Shown here piece by piece: positions 15,724 through 25,320 of a stretch of 64,000 bases of DNA (positions are counted from its first letter, which is position 1; each line of letters starts with the position of its first letter). The stretch is from AL-N1 sp039178835 (lineage in GTDB: Bacteria; Chloroflexota; Chloroflexia; Chloroflexales; Roseiflexaceae): contig JBCDFA010000001.1 of NCBI GenBank assembly GCA_039178835.1, positions 30,698 to 94,697 of the forward strand, read 5' to 3'. Made by a program: the position numbers and the translations under genes. The notes under the pieces are model-generated. The model saw only the letters and a program-made list of their open reading frames with translations. It searched no databases and had not been told where the DNA came from.

Positions 15724-16860
15724 ATGGGCTACAGTATCATGCATTACATACACTACTATCTCGGTTTTAATCTCACTCCTGGTATTGGACCTAGCCGTCT
15801 TAACAAATTGATTGATTACTTTGGTTCCATTGCTGATGCCTGGAATGCTTCAACATCCGATCTGTGGTCCAGTGGACTAGATCATAAAAGCTGTGAATCT
15901 CTGTTGGCTACACGTAAGCAGGTTGACCTAGAAGCTGAGGTTGAACGAGCAACACAGTTGGGAGTCGATTTAATCTGCATTGAAGATGAGCAGTATCCAC
16001 CATTGCTACGACAAATTGCCCAACCACCACCTCTGCTCTATGTCCGTGGCAATTTTGGTGTGCTGGACGAATCAGCACTTGCTGTAGTTGGTACTCGTAG
16101 TCCCACAAGTTATGGCAAAGAGGCGACTCGACGCGTGGTACACGATCTGTCCAGTGCCGGCATGACAATTGTGAGTGGGTTGGCACTTGGTATCGACAGT
16201 GTTGCTCATAGAGTTGCATTGGAGGCGGGTGGGCGCACGCTTGCAGTCTTGGGTAGTGGTGTGGATGTACCGTATCCAGAACGGAACAGCCGTTTGGCGC
16301 AAGATATTATCGAAAATGGGGCGCTAATTAGCGAATATCCACTGGGGACCAAGCCTACGCCTGCGAATTTTCCGCCACGAAACCGTCTGATTAGTGGACT
16401 GTCGTTAGGGACACTAGTGGCGGAGGCTGGTGCCAGAAGTGGTGCACTTATCACTGTGACATTTGCGCTTGAACAGGGGCGTGATGTCTTTGCTATTCCT
16501 GGTTCAATCTTCAGCCGTACGAGTGCTGGCCCTCATCGCCTGTTGCGTGATGGTGCAGGTCTGGTGGCAGATGCCCAGGATATCCTTGATGCTCTCAATT
16601 GGGATGTTGTAACGCTACAGCAGGAAGCTAAACAAAGTTTGCCAGATGATCCGACCGAAGCCCTATTACTCGAACTCATAGCATATGAACCATGCCATAT
16701 CGATGATCTCAGTCGTGTGAGTAATTTGCCAATTGCGACGATCTCCGCAACACTGGCTATGCTTGAGCTAAAGGGTTTGATTCGTCAGGCGGGGGCTATG
16801 CAGTATGTATTGATGCGCGAAGATCGAGCATCATACAACATTGATTGTGATAGCCCATAA
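15724..16860 (+). CDS. dprA: DNA-processing protein DprA
   Basis: 378 residues. DprA binds incoming single-stranded DNA during transformation and loads RecA. The N-terminal part is a SAM/HhH-like region (LTPGIGPSRLNKLIDYFG). The Rossmann-fold core has VVGTRSPTSYGKEATR, SGLALGIDSVAHR, the GSGVDVPYP block, FPPRNRLISGLS and GARSGALITVTFALEQGRDVFAIPG. The last 60 residues form the DML1-like winged helix. An alternative ATG at 15739 would shorten it by five residues. No other competence gene is adjacent. Confidence 0.95.
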   Translation: MGYSIMHYIHYYLGFNLTPGIGPSRLNKLIDYFGSIADAWNASTSDLWSSGLDHKSCESLLATRKQVDLEAEVERATQLGVDLICIEDEQYPPLLRQIAQPPPLLYVRGNFGVLDESALAVVGTRSPTSYGKEATRRVVHDLSSAGMTIVSGLALGIDSVAHRVALEAGGRTLAVLGSGVDVPYPERNSRLAQDIIENGALISEYPLGTKPTPANFPPRNRLISGLSLGTLVAEAGARSGALITVTFALEQGRDVFAIPGSIFSRTSAGPHRLLRDGAGLVADAQDILDALNWDVVTLQQEAKQSLPDDPTEALLLELIAYEPCHIDDLSRVSNLPIATISATLAMLELKGLIRQAGAMQYVLMREDRASYNIDCDSP

Positions 16861-16909
16861 AAAGAAGTTAGTGTGAGCCGATTTTTCTCACTTTTAGTTT
16901 TACAGACAA

Positions 16910-18721
16910 CTATTCCTCTCCACGTTGCCATTCGGTAATATTCCATGTTAGTGGTGCAAACGTATCTGGCTGGATGCCTTGAACATTTGGCGCGGCCAGA
17001 GTCACGTTCAATCGCTGAAAGAGTGGCATTGCCGGGATTTCGCGAGTCCACATTTCTTGCTGGTCGATGTAGGCAGCGCGACGTTCTTCTGAATCAAGGG
17101 TTGTAACACCTGTTCGAATAGCCCGATCAGCATTGCGAAAACACCAACCAGAGAAATTCTCACCACGCCAACCGTTCTGTTCGCTTGGGATCGCATTACA
17201 ACTCCACAAAGACAAACCACCTGCGTTGGGGCTAGCACCCCACCCAAATAATGCCATCTCAAATTCGCGTCGTTGTAAAGGCCCTTCAACAGAGAAAAAG
17301 TCTGATGCGGGAACTTCTGTTATGATGACATCTATTCCGATTTCCTGCATATTCTGGGTAAATTGTTCAGCAATAGTGCTACGTACGGGGTTGTTGGTAT
17401 TATCAGTCGTGAGTAGCTCGAGCGTAAGAGGAAATCCTTCGGATGTAGAGCGAATACCATCCTCATCGGTATCAATGTAATCTCCTTCATCAAGGAGTTC
17501 TCGAGCCGCATCGGGATTGTAAGGGTACTGGGTAAGTCCATCGGAAGGAGCAGCCTCTGGTTGATTTGGTAATACCCAGCTATCTAGGACAGGAGTATGT
17601 CCATCAAAGATGGTATTGACCATTCCCTGTCGATTGGTCCCTAACAAAATAGCACGTCGTACTCGAATATCTTGAAGGAGTTGTACATCCAGATTAAAAT
17701 CGATATGTTCCCAGATTGTATTTGGTGTGTAGGTCACCTGGAGTTGTTCGTTACCCACATCCTGATCGAGTTGTTCAAATTGTTCTGGCACAATTTGATC
17801 AGTCATGGCCACATCTAGATTTCCGTTGAGAATATTGGCACGCAAGAGATCGAGATTCGGAAGGAATGAGATCGCTATTTCGGAGACGGTTGGTGTGGGG
17901 CCAAAGTAGTGTTCATTGCGAACCAGCCGAATCTCACTGGTTGTACGTTCTTCAATAGCATATGGACCATAGCCGATTGGCTGGCGTGCAAAATCGCTGT
18001 CTAGAATCTCTGCCGGTTCCATTCCTTCAAGTAAATGGCGTGGCAGTGGCGTCCAGTAGTTCAGAAAATAAGTGACGCCGGTGAGGTCTGGTTGAAGAAT
18101 TGCACGGGTTGTATGTTCATCGATTGCTTCGTATGATACCGTCTGTGCAAGACGATCAATAGCTGTATTGTTTGGTGGTGCAGCGCGAGCCAATTCGTAG
18201 GCAAATACCGAATCTTCGGAGGTAACTGGTGTTCCATCAGACCAGTGCAATTCGGGATTCCAACGATAAGTGACGACCAACTGATCGACTTGGGTAATGA
18301 CATCCGTAACCGTTGTCGTAATTTCGCCTGCCGCATCCAGATACACGTCGACTGGTTGTATTTCTGCCCCGCCATTGTCAAGCGTCGGTATTTGTTCAAG
18401 GACTTCGGTGGTGGTATAACCGTAACTGTAGGCAAGCACAGGAGCAGGAAAAAGGAGTTCAGTAATAGGACTGGCAACCCGCTCAGTTGTAGGGGATGCA
18501 TGATATGGATATAAATTCTGTGGCTGATTGATCAGACCAATGCTCCATGTATCTTCACGTGCCTCGATAGCTGCCAGCGATTCCTCGTTCGTTGATGCAT
18601 CAGGAGGTGTTTCCATGTCTACAGTTGGTGTTGGAACACCACCTTCAATTTCACATGCACTGAGCACTAGACCAAGTATTGTCAATATAGCAATGCAGAA
18701 AAAAATGCGCGAATGTCTCAT
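16910..18721 (-). CDS. ABC-transporter peptide-binding lipoprotein (SBP family 5)
   Basis: 603 residues. Signal peptide with lipobox LVLSAC (Cys 23), then an extracellular family-5 solute-binding protein: LYPYHAS, the hallmark YRWNPELHWSDGTPVTSEDSVFAYE-like region near 150, an RQPIGYGPYAI block and RRAILLGTNRQGM. Family 5 binds oligopeptides, nickel or sugars and delivers them to ABC permeases. No permease or ATPase gene is adjacent, so it either serves a transporter encoded elsewhere or acts alone. It ends about 50 bases from the convergent dprA. Confidence 0.9.
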   Translation of the reverse strand: MRHSRIFFCIAILTILGLVLSACEIEGGVPTPTVDMETPPDASTNEESLAAIEAREDTWSIGLINQPQNLYPYHASPTTERVASPITELLFPAPVLAYSYGYTTTEVLEQIPTLDNGGAEIQPVDVYLDAAGEITTTVTDVITQVDQLVVTYRWNPELHWSDGTPVTSEDSVFAYELARAAPPNNTAIDRLAQTVSYEAIDEHTTRAILQPDLTGVTYFLNYWTPLPRHLLEGMEPAEILDSDFARQPIGYGPYAIEERTTSEIRLVRNEHYFGPTPTVSEIAISFLPNLDLLRANILNGNLDVAMTDQIVPEQFEQLDQDVGNEQLQVTYTPNTIWEHIDFNLDVQLLQDIRVRRAILLGTNRQGMVNTIFDGHTPVLDSWVLPNQPEAAPSDGLTQYPYNPDAARELLDEGDYIDTDEDGIRSTSEGFPLTLELLTTDNTNNPVRSTIAEQFTQNMQEIGIDVIITEVPASDFFSVEGPLQRREFEMALFGWGASPNAGGLSLWSCNAIPSEQNGWRGENFSGWCFRNADRAIRTGVTTLDSEERRAAYIDQQEMWTREIPAMPLFQRLNVTLAAPNVQGIQPDTFAPLTWNITEWQRGEE

Positions 18722-18841
18722 AAGTCTCGTGTGTTCGTTGTATTGTCTTGGGATTGATATGTATTCATCATAGCTGCCAGATTCTACCGCGCATTGCCTG
18801 ATTTGTCCATTTTATGGTAGCTGTAGGAAACGTAATGATTG

Positions 18842-18850
18842 TGCTATAAT
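18842..18850 (+). promoter_or_regulatory. Extended -10 promoter of the M20 peptidase gene
   Basis: TGC-TATAAT at 18842-18850, part of TTGTGCTATAAT. No -35 match at the usual distance, consistent with an extended -10 promoter. Start near 18857, 27 bases before the GTG start. Confidence 0.6.
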
Positions 18851-18883
18851 AACATTTGTAAAGTCTCCCCATTGGAGCGCCAT

Positions 18884-20221
18884 GTGACCGAGTCTGCAAC
18901 AATTGTAACCGAACATTTACTTGACGATTTAAGTCGCCTGTGTGCTTTACCAGGTCGGGCGGAGTATGACGATGAGCTTGCCATTGTTGCAACGCGCATT
19001 GCGACAATGATGGGCCAACGCGGGTTGCGTACTCACCTTATTCCAACATCAGGTGCACCAGTCGTGATCGGATGGTGTTCTGGTCGTAGCCCATACACAC
19101 TCTTGCTCTATCACCACTATGATGTAGCCCCAACCGGTCCCTGGCGTGCATGGCATCACGAACCTTTTCAGCTTGCTGAACGTGACCAAGTGCTTTATGG
19201 GCGCGGTGTTGCAGATGGTAAAGGACCATTGCTTGCACATTTGTCAGCCTTGTCAGCCATCATGGAAGCCGAGGGCGAACTTCCTTGTGGTGTGGTTGTG
19301 CTCGTTGAAGGTGAAGGGTTACAGGGAAGCCCCAGTTTGCCGTTTGCTGTCTCACAGTTGCCCGATGACATGAGAGTGGATGCATGTCTTGCAACGGGTG
19401 GTGAGCGTGATGCAACTGGAATGCCGCTATGCTATACCGGGGTCAAAGGTTGGTTGCATATGCAAATGACAGCAGTGGGGGCAAACCAGACGCTACCGCC
19501 TGGTTTCGCAACAAGCGTTTCAAACCCGCTCTGGCGTCTTGTATGGGCACTGAGTCATATTAAGAATGAAGATGAAGAGATTCTTATCGAAGGATTTTAT
19601 GATTCGATTGAGAGTCCTGATCGTGCGATTAACAAAGCGATTCGCAAAATACACTTAGATGAAGATGGTCGTTTGAGATCGTGGGGAACCGGACAGTTTT
19701 TATTTACTATGGAAGGTACGTCCCTTACCAGTGCGGAAGCGACGCTTCCGACGTGTAACGTTAGCCGTCTAGTCGTTGAGCCAACCAATGACATTGCAGC
19801 AATTCCCATGGTAGCTACCACCCGCCTTGATTTTCAGCTTGTTCCTGGTCAAAAGCCACAAGTGGTAGTTGATCTTGTACACAAACATCTCAAGAACAAG
19901 GGGATTACAGATATTACTATTGAGTGGTTTGGCAAATATCCTCCTGCCGCTACACCATTTGACCATGCTTTTGTCAAGCAGGTATGTGATATTGGCCAGC
20001 ATTTGTACGGGATGTCATTGAAATGGTTGCCGCTGGGTGCATTTGCTCAACCGCTCTGTTTTTTTCAAGAGACATTTCAGGCTCCTATTGCGGTGATTGG
20101 TTGTGCACGGCCAGACAGTGCCATCTATGGGCCTAACGAACACATACCACTCAACGATCTGGTGCGCCATGGTCAGTTGTTGATGGAACTGCTTTACTCC
20201 TGTGCGAAGAACGAAGTCTAG
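18884..20221 (+). CDS. M20-family dipeptidase/deacylase
   Basis: 445 residues from a GTG seven bases after GGAG; the longer frame (from 18839) would begin inside the promoter. Zinc metallopeptidase of the M20 family: LLYHHYDVAP gives the first metal-ligand region, GRGVADGKGPLLAH the bridging Asp, and VLVEGEGLQGSPS the catalytic and metal Glu. A dimerisation lid occupies about 200-320. Cytoplasmic. Members cleave dipeptides, N-acyl or carbamoyl amino acids. It could process peptides brought in with the binding lipoprotein encoded divergently next door, but that link is inference. Confidence 0.9.
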   Translation: MTESATIVTEHLLDDLSRLCALPGRAEYDDELAIVATRIATMMGQRGLRTHLIPTSGAPVVIGWCSGRSPYTLLLYHHYDVAPTGPWRAWHHEPFQLAERDQVLYGRGVADGKGPLLAHLSALSAIMEAEGELPCGVVVLVEGEGLQGSPSLPFAVSQLPDDMRVDACLATGGERDATGMPLCYTGVKGWLHMQMTAVGANQTLPPGFATSVSNPLWRLVWALSHIKNEDEEILIEGFYDSIESPDRAINKAIRKIHLDEDGRLRSWGTGQFLFTMEGTSLTSAEATLPTCNVSRLVVEPTNDIAAIPMVATTRLDFQLVPGQKPQVVVDLVHKHLKNKGITDITIEWFGKYPPAATPFDHAFVKQVCDIGQHLYGMSLKWLPLGAFAQPLCFFQETFQAPIAVIGCARPDSAIYGPNEHIPLNDLVRHGQLLMELLYSCAKNEV

Positions 20222-20379
20222 TTACCCCTCTACCTGCCTCACTATACCCGCAGTCACGAACAGCACAGTCTGGACTTGCTGATGTGTACCTTGTATGGTA
20301 TCGTGCATCCGTTTTCTGAACGTCACAATACGATTGTAATGAAAAAGAAGCCCATCGCAACGATAGAAGATAGATTCGT

Positions 20380-22497
20380 ATGTCTGCCGGAAGGGTAGCG
20401 AAAACGCAAAAGCGACATCTCGATATGGTGCGTGGTGAGATACCACGGGCTGTAACGCTTTTCCAGGATTGGTGGTTCGCCTCGATCTTGTCTTTAGTGT
20501 TGCTGCTGCTCGTACTGGCTGCCCAGATCCCATTCCAATACACAGTTGAGGTAGGTCAGGAAGATGGTCCGGGTGGTGATCTGCCGACTGTGAGTGGTTT
20601 CTGGCCACCAGAACGCGATACCCATGGTTCATTTCGTTGGACTCGTGATCAGGCTGAGTTTCGTTTCCCCGGTGTGGGGCAGCGACCGTTGCAGGTCTCC
20701 ATGCGTGTCTTGCCGGTCAATGATGAGGTGGCACAGCGTGGCCCACAGGTGATCGAGGTGCGGATGGCAGATCGCCTTATCGGTACGCTGCCAGTACGAC
20801 CGCAGGGTGCGACGTATCAGTTTACCTTGCCGCCACCATCTGATGGGAGTGGTGACCATGTTTTCTCGCTACAGACGGCTACCTTTGTACCAACAGGTGA
20901 TGAACGTGCTATTGGTACCCCTGTCGATACGATTACGGTATCCGGCATCGGGGGACCTATCTTGCCAGCCTGGCAGAGTTTGCTGTGGTGGTTATTGGCG
21001 GTTAGCATCTGTTGGGTATTACTACGTCTGATCGGTTTTGCTTCACGTGAGACATTCGCATTGCTCCTACCCCTGGTGATGCTGCTTGGCCTTGCAGCGC
21101 TCCTCGATCCACCACGGGTTGCATTTGGCGCATGGCCAGCCGTTGTGGCGCTCGCGCTTGGTGGTGTGGTGGTGCTTGTTTTGCGAACAGCAATGCCTCT
21201 GGCTGCGCGGCGTTTTCGCATCCCTCTGGGAGCAGATGCATTGCGCTGGTTGTTGCTGTTGTCGTTGGCAGTGTTTAGTTTGCGTTATGGTGGCAAGATC
21301 TATCCAGATTCGATGCCAGGCGATATTGGGTTTCACTCGAATCGCTACGATGATCTGGTGCGTGGAACGGTGCTGCTACTCTCCCGCAATCGCGGCGTTG
21401 ACTTTCCCTATCCGACTGCGCTGTATTTGCTACTCGCACCATTCTCCTTGCTGGGCCTTCCCACGCGTGTGTTGCTTCAGGTCGGTGCTGGCGTCATGGA
21501 TGCGATCAGTCCATTTTTGATCTACGCGATTGCCGCCCAGCCGCTGCGGAGAAATGAGGTACCACCAAGCCAGGATTCATCCTTTCCTGTACCACTTATT
21601 GCTGCGGGCATCTACTCATTAAGTGCCGCCGGTTTTATGACAACATGGTGGAATTTTAGCACCCATATTTTCGCTCAGTTTGTCCACCTTTTATTTATGA
21701 CGGCTCTTATACTCTGGTGGCGTGGCCAGACCAGTCGTGTATCAGAAGAAGCTACTTCGCAAGGCAGGTTCTCTGTTGCATGGCTTGCGGTCCTTGGTCT
21801 TGTGGTCTTTCAGTCGTTTGTGTATCTGGGTCATTTTGGCTTTTGGATGAATATGGCCCTACTTGGCTCGTTTATTATTCTGATACTGTTTGTTGTCAGT
21901 ATACGAACAAACGCTAATCAGCGATATTGGCGTACACTGTTTGCCGGGTTTGTGCTGGCCGAGATTATCAGTGTGCTCTTCTTCTATAGCGCCTACACAG
22001 GTATGTTTGTCGATCAGGCTGTTGCAACGGCTACTGGTGGACTTACCGGACTGGCTGAACGTGATGCAGTGCCATTTGACGTTCTTTGGAGCACACTGTG
22101 GGATGCCGGCTTTCGGGTGCACTTTGGCTTTCTGCCGGTCCCATTAGCGCTGGCGGGTCTGGCCTTCCTCTGGCAGCGATATCAGCGCACAACTGAGCCA
22201 CCTGAACTCAAGCAGCAATCATTGATGATGCCGCTATTGATGACAGGGACTTTTCTGATTGCGACCTTTTTTGCTGTGCTTCCGTTTCTGTCAGGCTCAA
22301 CCCTCTCGACGCGCTGGCTGATGTTTTCAGCGTGGGCCATTGCAGTGGGTGCAGCGGTGGCTGCCCGGTATCTCTGGCGAAGTGGATGGGCTGGGCAGAT
22401 CGTTGTATGGATGGCGGGCAGCTACATTTTGTGGATTACGCTTAGTCAGTGGTTGGCCGCGCTGGCGTGGCGTGTCCGTCCACCAGAGCCGTTTTGA
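20380..22497 (+). CDS. Large polytopic membrane protein, unknown function
   Basis: 705 residues, not recognised as a named family. One transmembrane helix at about 28-50 is followed by an extracytoplasmic beta-rich domain (about 50-195, ending ITVSGIG). Roughly 12-13 helices follow, with loops such as YPDSMPGDIGFHSNR and GVDFPYPTALYLLLAPFSLLG. The loop with DIGFHSNRYDD, directly after a helix and before further multi-helix blocks, recalls the first-loop acidic motif of GT-C glycosyltransferases or related polyisoprenoid-linked enzymes, which is inference. No clean Shine-Dalgarno was identified. Locally higher GC than its neighbours. Confidence 0.7.
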   Translation: MSAGRVAKTQKRHLDMVRGEIPRAVTLFQDWWFASILSLVLLLLVLAAQIPFQYTVEVGQEDGPGGDLPTVSGFWPPERDTHGSFRWTRDQAEFRFPGVGQRPLQVSMRVLPVNDEVAQRGPQVIEVRMADRLIGTLPVRPQGATYQFTLPPPSDGSGDHVFSLQTATFVPTGDERAIGTPVDTITVSGIGGPILPAWQSLLWWLLAVSICWVLLRLIGFASRETFALLLPLVMLLGLAALLDPPRVAFGAWPAVVALALGGVVVLVLRTAMPLAARRFRIPLGADALRWLLLLSLAVFSLRYGGKIYPDSMPGDIGFHSNRYDDLVRGTVLLLSRNRGVDFPYPTALYLLLAPFSLLGLPTRVLLQVGAGVMDAISPFLIYAIAAQPLRRNEVPPSQDSSFPVPLIAAGIYSLSAAGFMTTWWNFSTHIFAQFVHLLFMTALILWWRGQTSRVSEEATSQGRFSVAWLAVLGLVVFQSFVYLGHFGFWMNMALLGSFIILILFVVSIRTNANQRYWRTLFAGFVLAEIISVLFFYSAYTGMFVDQAVATATGGLTGLAERDAVPFDVLWSTLWDAGFRVHFGFLPVPLALAGLAFLWQRYQRTTEPPELKQQSLMMPLLMTGTFLIATFFAVLPFLSGSTLSTRWLMFSAWAIAVGAAVAARYLWRSGWAGQIVVWMAGSYILWITLSQWLAALAWRVRPPEPF

Positions 22498-22503
22498 TCA
22501 CAA

Positions 22504-22533
22504 AGACCAGAAAGAGGTTGATCTCTCTGGTCT
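22504..22533. terminator. Hairpin between convergent genes
   Basis: AGACCAG / CTGGTCT stem (7 bp) extended inward by AGAG / CTCT with a small bulge. It lies in the 67-base gap between the membrane-protein stop and the rhodanese stop and could serve both. The T-run is weak. Confidence 0.45.
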
Positions 22534-22564
22534 GGCCAGTGTATCCTGCTCAATCAGTCCATTT

Positions 22565-23440
22565 TCAATCGGTGGTATTGTCTTCGGAGCCTGTTGCCGC
22601 AGGTCGTGCTGGATCGCTGCTCCAATCACTCCATGAGCCTTCGTAGAGCAGTGCTTCGGGAAAGCCAGCAAGCTCAAGTGCGAGTATGTTATGTGCTGCC
22701 GTCACGCCTGACCCACAGTAGCAAATTACCTTGTCAGCCTGGTTAGCCCCCACGCTAGTGAATCGCTCACGCAATGCTTCAGGGCTTTTGAATGTGCCAT
22801 CCGGGTTGAGGTTTTCGCCAAAGAAAGCCTGCCTAGCACCAGGAATGTGACCTGCGTGTGAATCTATTGGTTCGCTGCGTCCTTCGTAACGTTCAGCATT
22901 ACGAGCATCGATGAGCAAGACGCCAGGTGTGTGCCGTAGCCTTTCAACATCATCGGCATTGACCAGCACTTCGGGACGTGGTCGCGGGGTGAAAGTCGTT
23001 GGTGAAATGTTAGGTGCTTCGGTTTCGATAGGGTGACCTGTTGCTTGCCATGCCTGCCAGCCACCATCGAGCATGGAGACCTTTTTGTGTCCCAGATAGC
23101 GTAGCATCCACCAGAGGCGTGCGCCAAATGCGCCGCCGACACTATCGTAGATAACCACATGTGTCTCGGGACTAATACCCGCACGTCCGACTGTTACGGC
23201 AAACTCTTCGATTGGTGGAAGTGGGTGGCGTCCGGGGCCGTGAAATGGTGGGGCAGCCAAGTCCTGATCGATATCAAGGTGGGGCGCGCCGGGGATGTGC
23301 GACTCATGATATTCTTGACGGCCCCGACCTGGTTCACCTAAATACCAGCGTGTGTCAACCGGCAGAACGTTTGGGTCGTTGAGGTGTTCGGCCAGCCAGT
23401 CAGCGGTAACCAGCGTTGGGACAGTGTTAGCCTGCGTCAT
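22565..23440 (-). CDS. Two-domain sulfurtransferase (rhodanese/SseA-like)
   Basis: 291 residues, two tandem rhodanese domains. The N-terminal one (about 10-135) is non-catalytic. The C-terminal one carries the active-site cysteine in CYCGSGVTAAH (Cys 242). The active loop CGSGVT is the form seen in 3-mercaptopyruvate sulfurtransferases, whereas thiosulfate sulfurtransferases usually have CRKGVT. It would transfer sulfane sulfur to cyanide or thiols in the cytoplasm. The start codon overlaps the end of the upstream metallopeptidase gene by 14 bases, so the two are translationally coupled in the SARP-led run. Confidence 0.9.
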   Translation of the reverse strand: MTQANTVPTLVTADWLAEHLNDPNVLPVDTRWYLGEPGRGRQEYHESHIPGAPHLDIDQDLAAPPFHGPGRHPLPPIEEFAVTVGRAGISPETHVVIYDSVGGAFGARLWWMLRYLGHKKVSMLDGGWQAWQATGHPIETEAPNISPTTFTPRPRPEVLVNADDVERLRHTPGVLLIDARNAERYEGRSEPIDSHAGHIPGARQAFFGENLNPDGTFKSPEALRERFTSVGANQADKVICYCGSGVTAAHNILALELAGFPEALLYEGSWSDWSSDPARPAATGSEDNTTD

Positions 23441-24668
23441 GCCTTGTCTCCTTTGTCCATTGCAGAAGAAGTGATGGGTAGATTTGTTCAGTTAAGAGAC
23501 GACGATATACTGTGTTTCGGCGAGAGCTATTGAGCAGTGGTTGGATGAGATGTTGACCGTGAGAGTAGGTGAAAGCATACGTATCCATCAATGGTCGCTT
23601 CATGACATCAAGGAACTTACGTGCACGTTCTTCTGGTTTGATCGTGTAATGCATCAAGTAACGTATGATATCTTCATCGGATTGCCCTTCGCGCAGCATA
23701 AAGACCGCATTACCCCATGCCTTTTGTGCCTGCGCCATAGCATGATTCAGTTTTACCAGGTCGACACCATCCTGCCATTCCATGCCTGCCTGTGGGTAGA
23801 ATTGTTCCGCCAGCAGTGTCTCTGCCTCACCGGGGCCAAAAATAATGTCCAGTGCAACCATGGCAATTCCTTCGGCAATAACGAGTTGTGGTGTATGAAT
23901 GAGAAATATGGATTGTTCCAAATAGTGCTGTTTTCGGTAGAGCACCTGCTCTTTCATCACCGATTCGGTATGGTGACCGGGATATATTTCGTGACAGATT
24001 AAAAATGGCAGTCGTGCGAGGTTGATCGGGAGATCGGTATTGAACTCTGCACGGGAATGGAAATTGCCCAGATACCAATTAGCTGCACCACCAGATGTGT
24101 TTTGTACAAGTTGTATATCGACCCCTTCTGCTTCAGGTAAGTCGATGATTGTCTGAGTACGCTTTTGTGTTTCAACCGCCATCTGTTTTAACAAGTCTGG
24201 CAGGAGATGATTGTGTGTAGGCGGTAGCTCGTTTTGCTTCTGCCAGGTGAGATATCGTTCTACAAGTGGCGTATTGCCAGGAATGGCGTCGGCAAACAAC
24301 TCACGGTTCTGTTCGAGGTGTTCTTCCGGGATGCGTTGGGGACAAATATCAAAGCAGCGTTCAATTTCTTCTTCCAGAGCAAATGTTTCACCGTTTAGTT
24401 TTCGCGTGATGGTTTCGATTGCCTGCACCTGTTTCTCAAGGTAGTTTGCACGTTGTGTTTCAAATTGCTGCAATGGAAGAGAATCCAGAAGGTGTGTCGC
24501 TTCTCGGAGGAGGTTCAATGGCTCTGGGTCAGGTTCGGTGTCTACATCTGCTTTCCACTCAGGTGGGCCATAGTAGTAATCAACAAACCAACTTCCGGTG
24601 GTTCGCTGCAATACTTTGTCAATTCGTAAGCCTAGTTGTATGTAATTTTGAAGCCAGTCATTGTTCAT
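23427..24668 (-). CDS. DUF885-like zinc metallopeptidase-type protein
   Basis: 413 residues. A largely helical protein with the zinc-binding motif HEIYPGHH (226-233), matching the HExxPGHH signature of DUF885 proteins, which are related to thermolysin-fold carboxypeptidases. A downstream VIAEGIAMVALD supplies a candidate third ligand Glu. No signal peptide, hence cytoplasmic. The ORF covers the domain fully but is shorter than many DUF885 members (about 550 residues). It overlaps the rhodanese gene by 14 bases and follows the 2H phosphoesterase gene by 10 bases, all minus strand: an operon. Confidence 0.78.
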   Translation of the reverse strand: MNNDWLQNYIQLGLRIDKVLQRTTGSWFVDYYYGPPEWKADVDTEPDPEPLNLLREATHLLDSLPLQQFETQRANYLEKQVQAIETITRKLNGETFALEEEIERCFDICPQRIPEEHLEQNRELFADAIPGNTPLVERYLTWQKQNELPPTHNHLLPDLLKQMAVETQKRTQTIIDLPEAEGVDIQLVQNTSGGAANWYLGNFHSRAEFNTDLPINLARLPFLICHEIYPGHHTESVMKEQVLYRKQHYLEQSIFLIHTPQLVIAEGIAMVALDIIFGPGEAETLLAEQFYPQAGMEWQDGVDLVKLNHAMAQAQKAWGNAVFMLREGQSDEDIIRYLMHYTIKPEERARKFLDVMKRPLMDTYAFTYSHGQHLIQPLLNSSRRNTVYRRLLTEQIYPSLLLQWTKETRHDAG

Positions 24669-24678
24669 GTTTCCCCTC

Positions 24679-25296
24679 TCAGTGATCAGGTGTTAATCGC
24701 CACGAGTGGAGCAATTCCCACTGTAGGGTGTGCCACCATGCGCCGTTCCAATTTTCGCTGGTAAAGGCAAACAGTTGCAAGGTGTGGGCCACGAAACTGG
24801 CTGGCCCAATCGGTTTCGCTTCGCGCACAAAATCCAGAATCTCGTCAAAGAATTGGGGTGGGATGTCCGCCATAGCCAGGGTCAGGTGGGCGTCGAAGTG
24901 CTCACCATTCCACTCGCGAGGTGTGAAATCGCATGCTGAGTGGACCAATGACAGAAGGACATCAAGTGTTGTCTGATGCAGGGCTTGCAGCGACTCGTTG
25001 CGAGTACCGTCTGGCATGCCTTTGATACGAATAGCAATGCCACCTTTCCCATATGCTTGTACACCGTTGTTGTAGGCGGTAAAGGGCTGATGTTGCACTA
25101 TTACTGGGGTCAGGCGAGCCACGATCTCGTCAGGTGATGCATCGGAGCGAAAGAAGCCCTTCATTGTTGCGTGCGGCATAAACTTCCCGGCTGTTTGCAA
25201 ACCATACTGTTGCAATAAAAGCTGGTGCATTTCAACCTGGGCACGACACATCGCAAAAGAAGGGCGTAAATAAAAGCCGTAGCGTGTATTTTCCAT
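24679..25296 (-). CDS. 2H phosphoesterase (2'-5' RNA ligase-like)
   Basis: About 205 residues. It contains the two HxT-type catalytic motifs of the 2H superfamily: HATMKG (His 45 of the long frame) and HLTLA (His 140), about 95 residues apart, which is the normal spacing. Such enzymes hydrolyse cyclic phosphodiesters or ligate RNA ends. The chosen ATG sits 11 bases after AGAAGG; a GTG three codons earlier is possible. It is 24 bases from the MBL-fold gene and 10 bases from the metallopeptidase gene, in one direction. Confidence 0.83.
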   Translation of the reverse strand: MENTRYGFYLRPSFAMCRAQVEMHQLLLQQYGLQTAGKFMPHATMKGFFRSDASPDEIVARLTPVIVQHQPFTAYNNGVQAYGKGGIAIRIKGMPDGTRNESLQALHQTTLDVLLSLVHSACDFTPREWNGEHFDAHLTLAMADIPPQFFDEILDFVREAKPIGPASFVAHTLQLFAFTSENWNGAWWHTLQWELLHSWRLTPDH

Positions 25297-25320
25297 ATAA
25301 TACACATCCTTCTCTCAATA

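Noticed and set aside
16861..16909. Terminator between dprA and the binding-protein gene
   Set aside because: Only a 5-bp GTGAG/CTCAC stem is visible; too weak to support.
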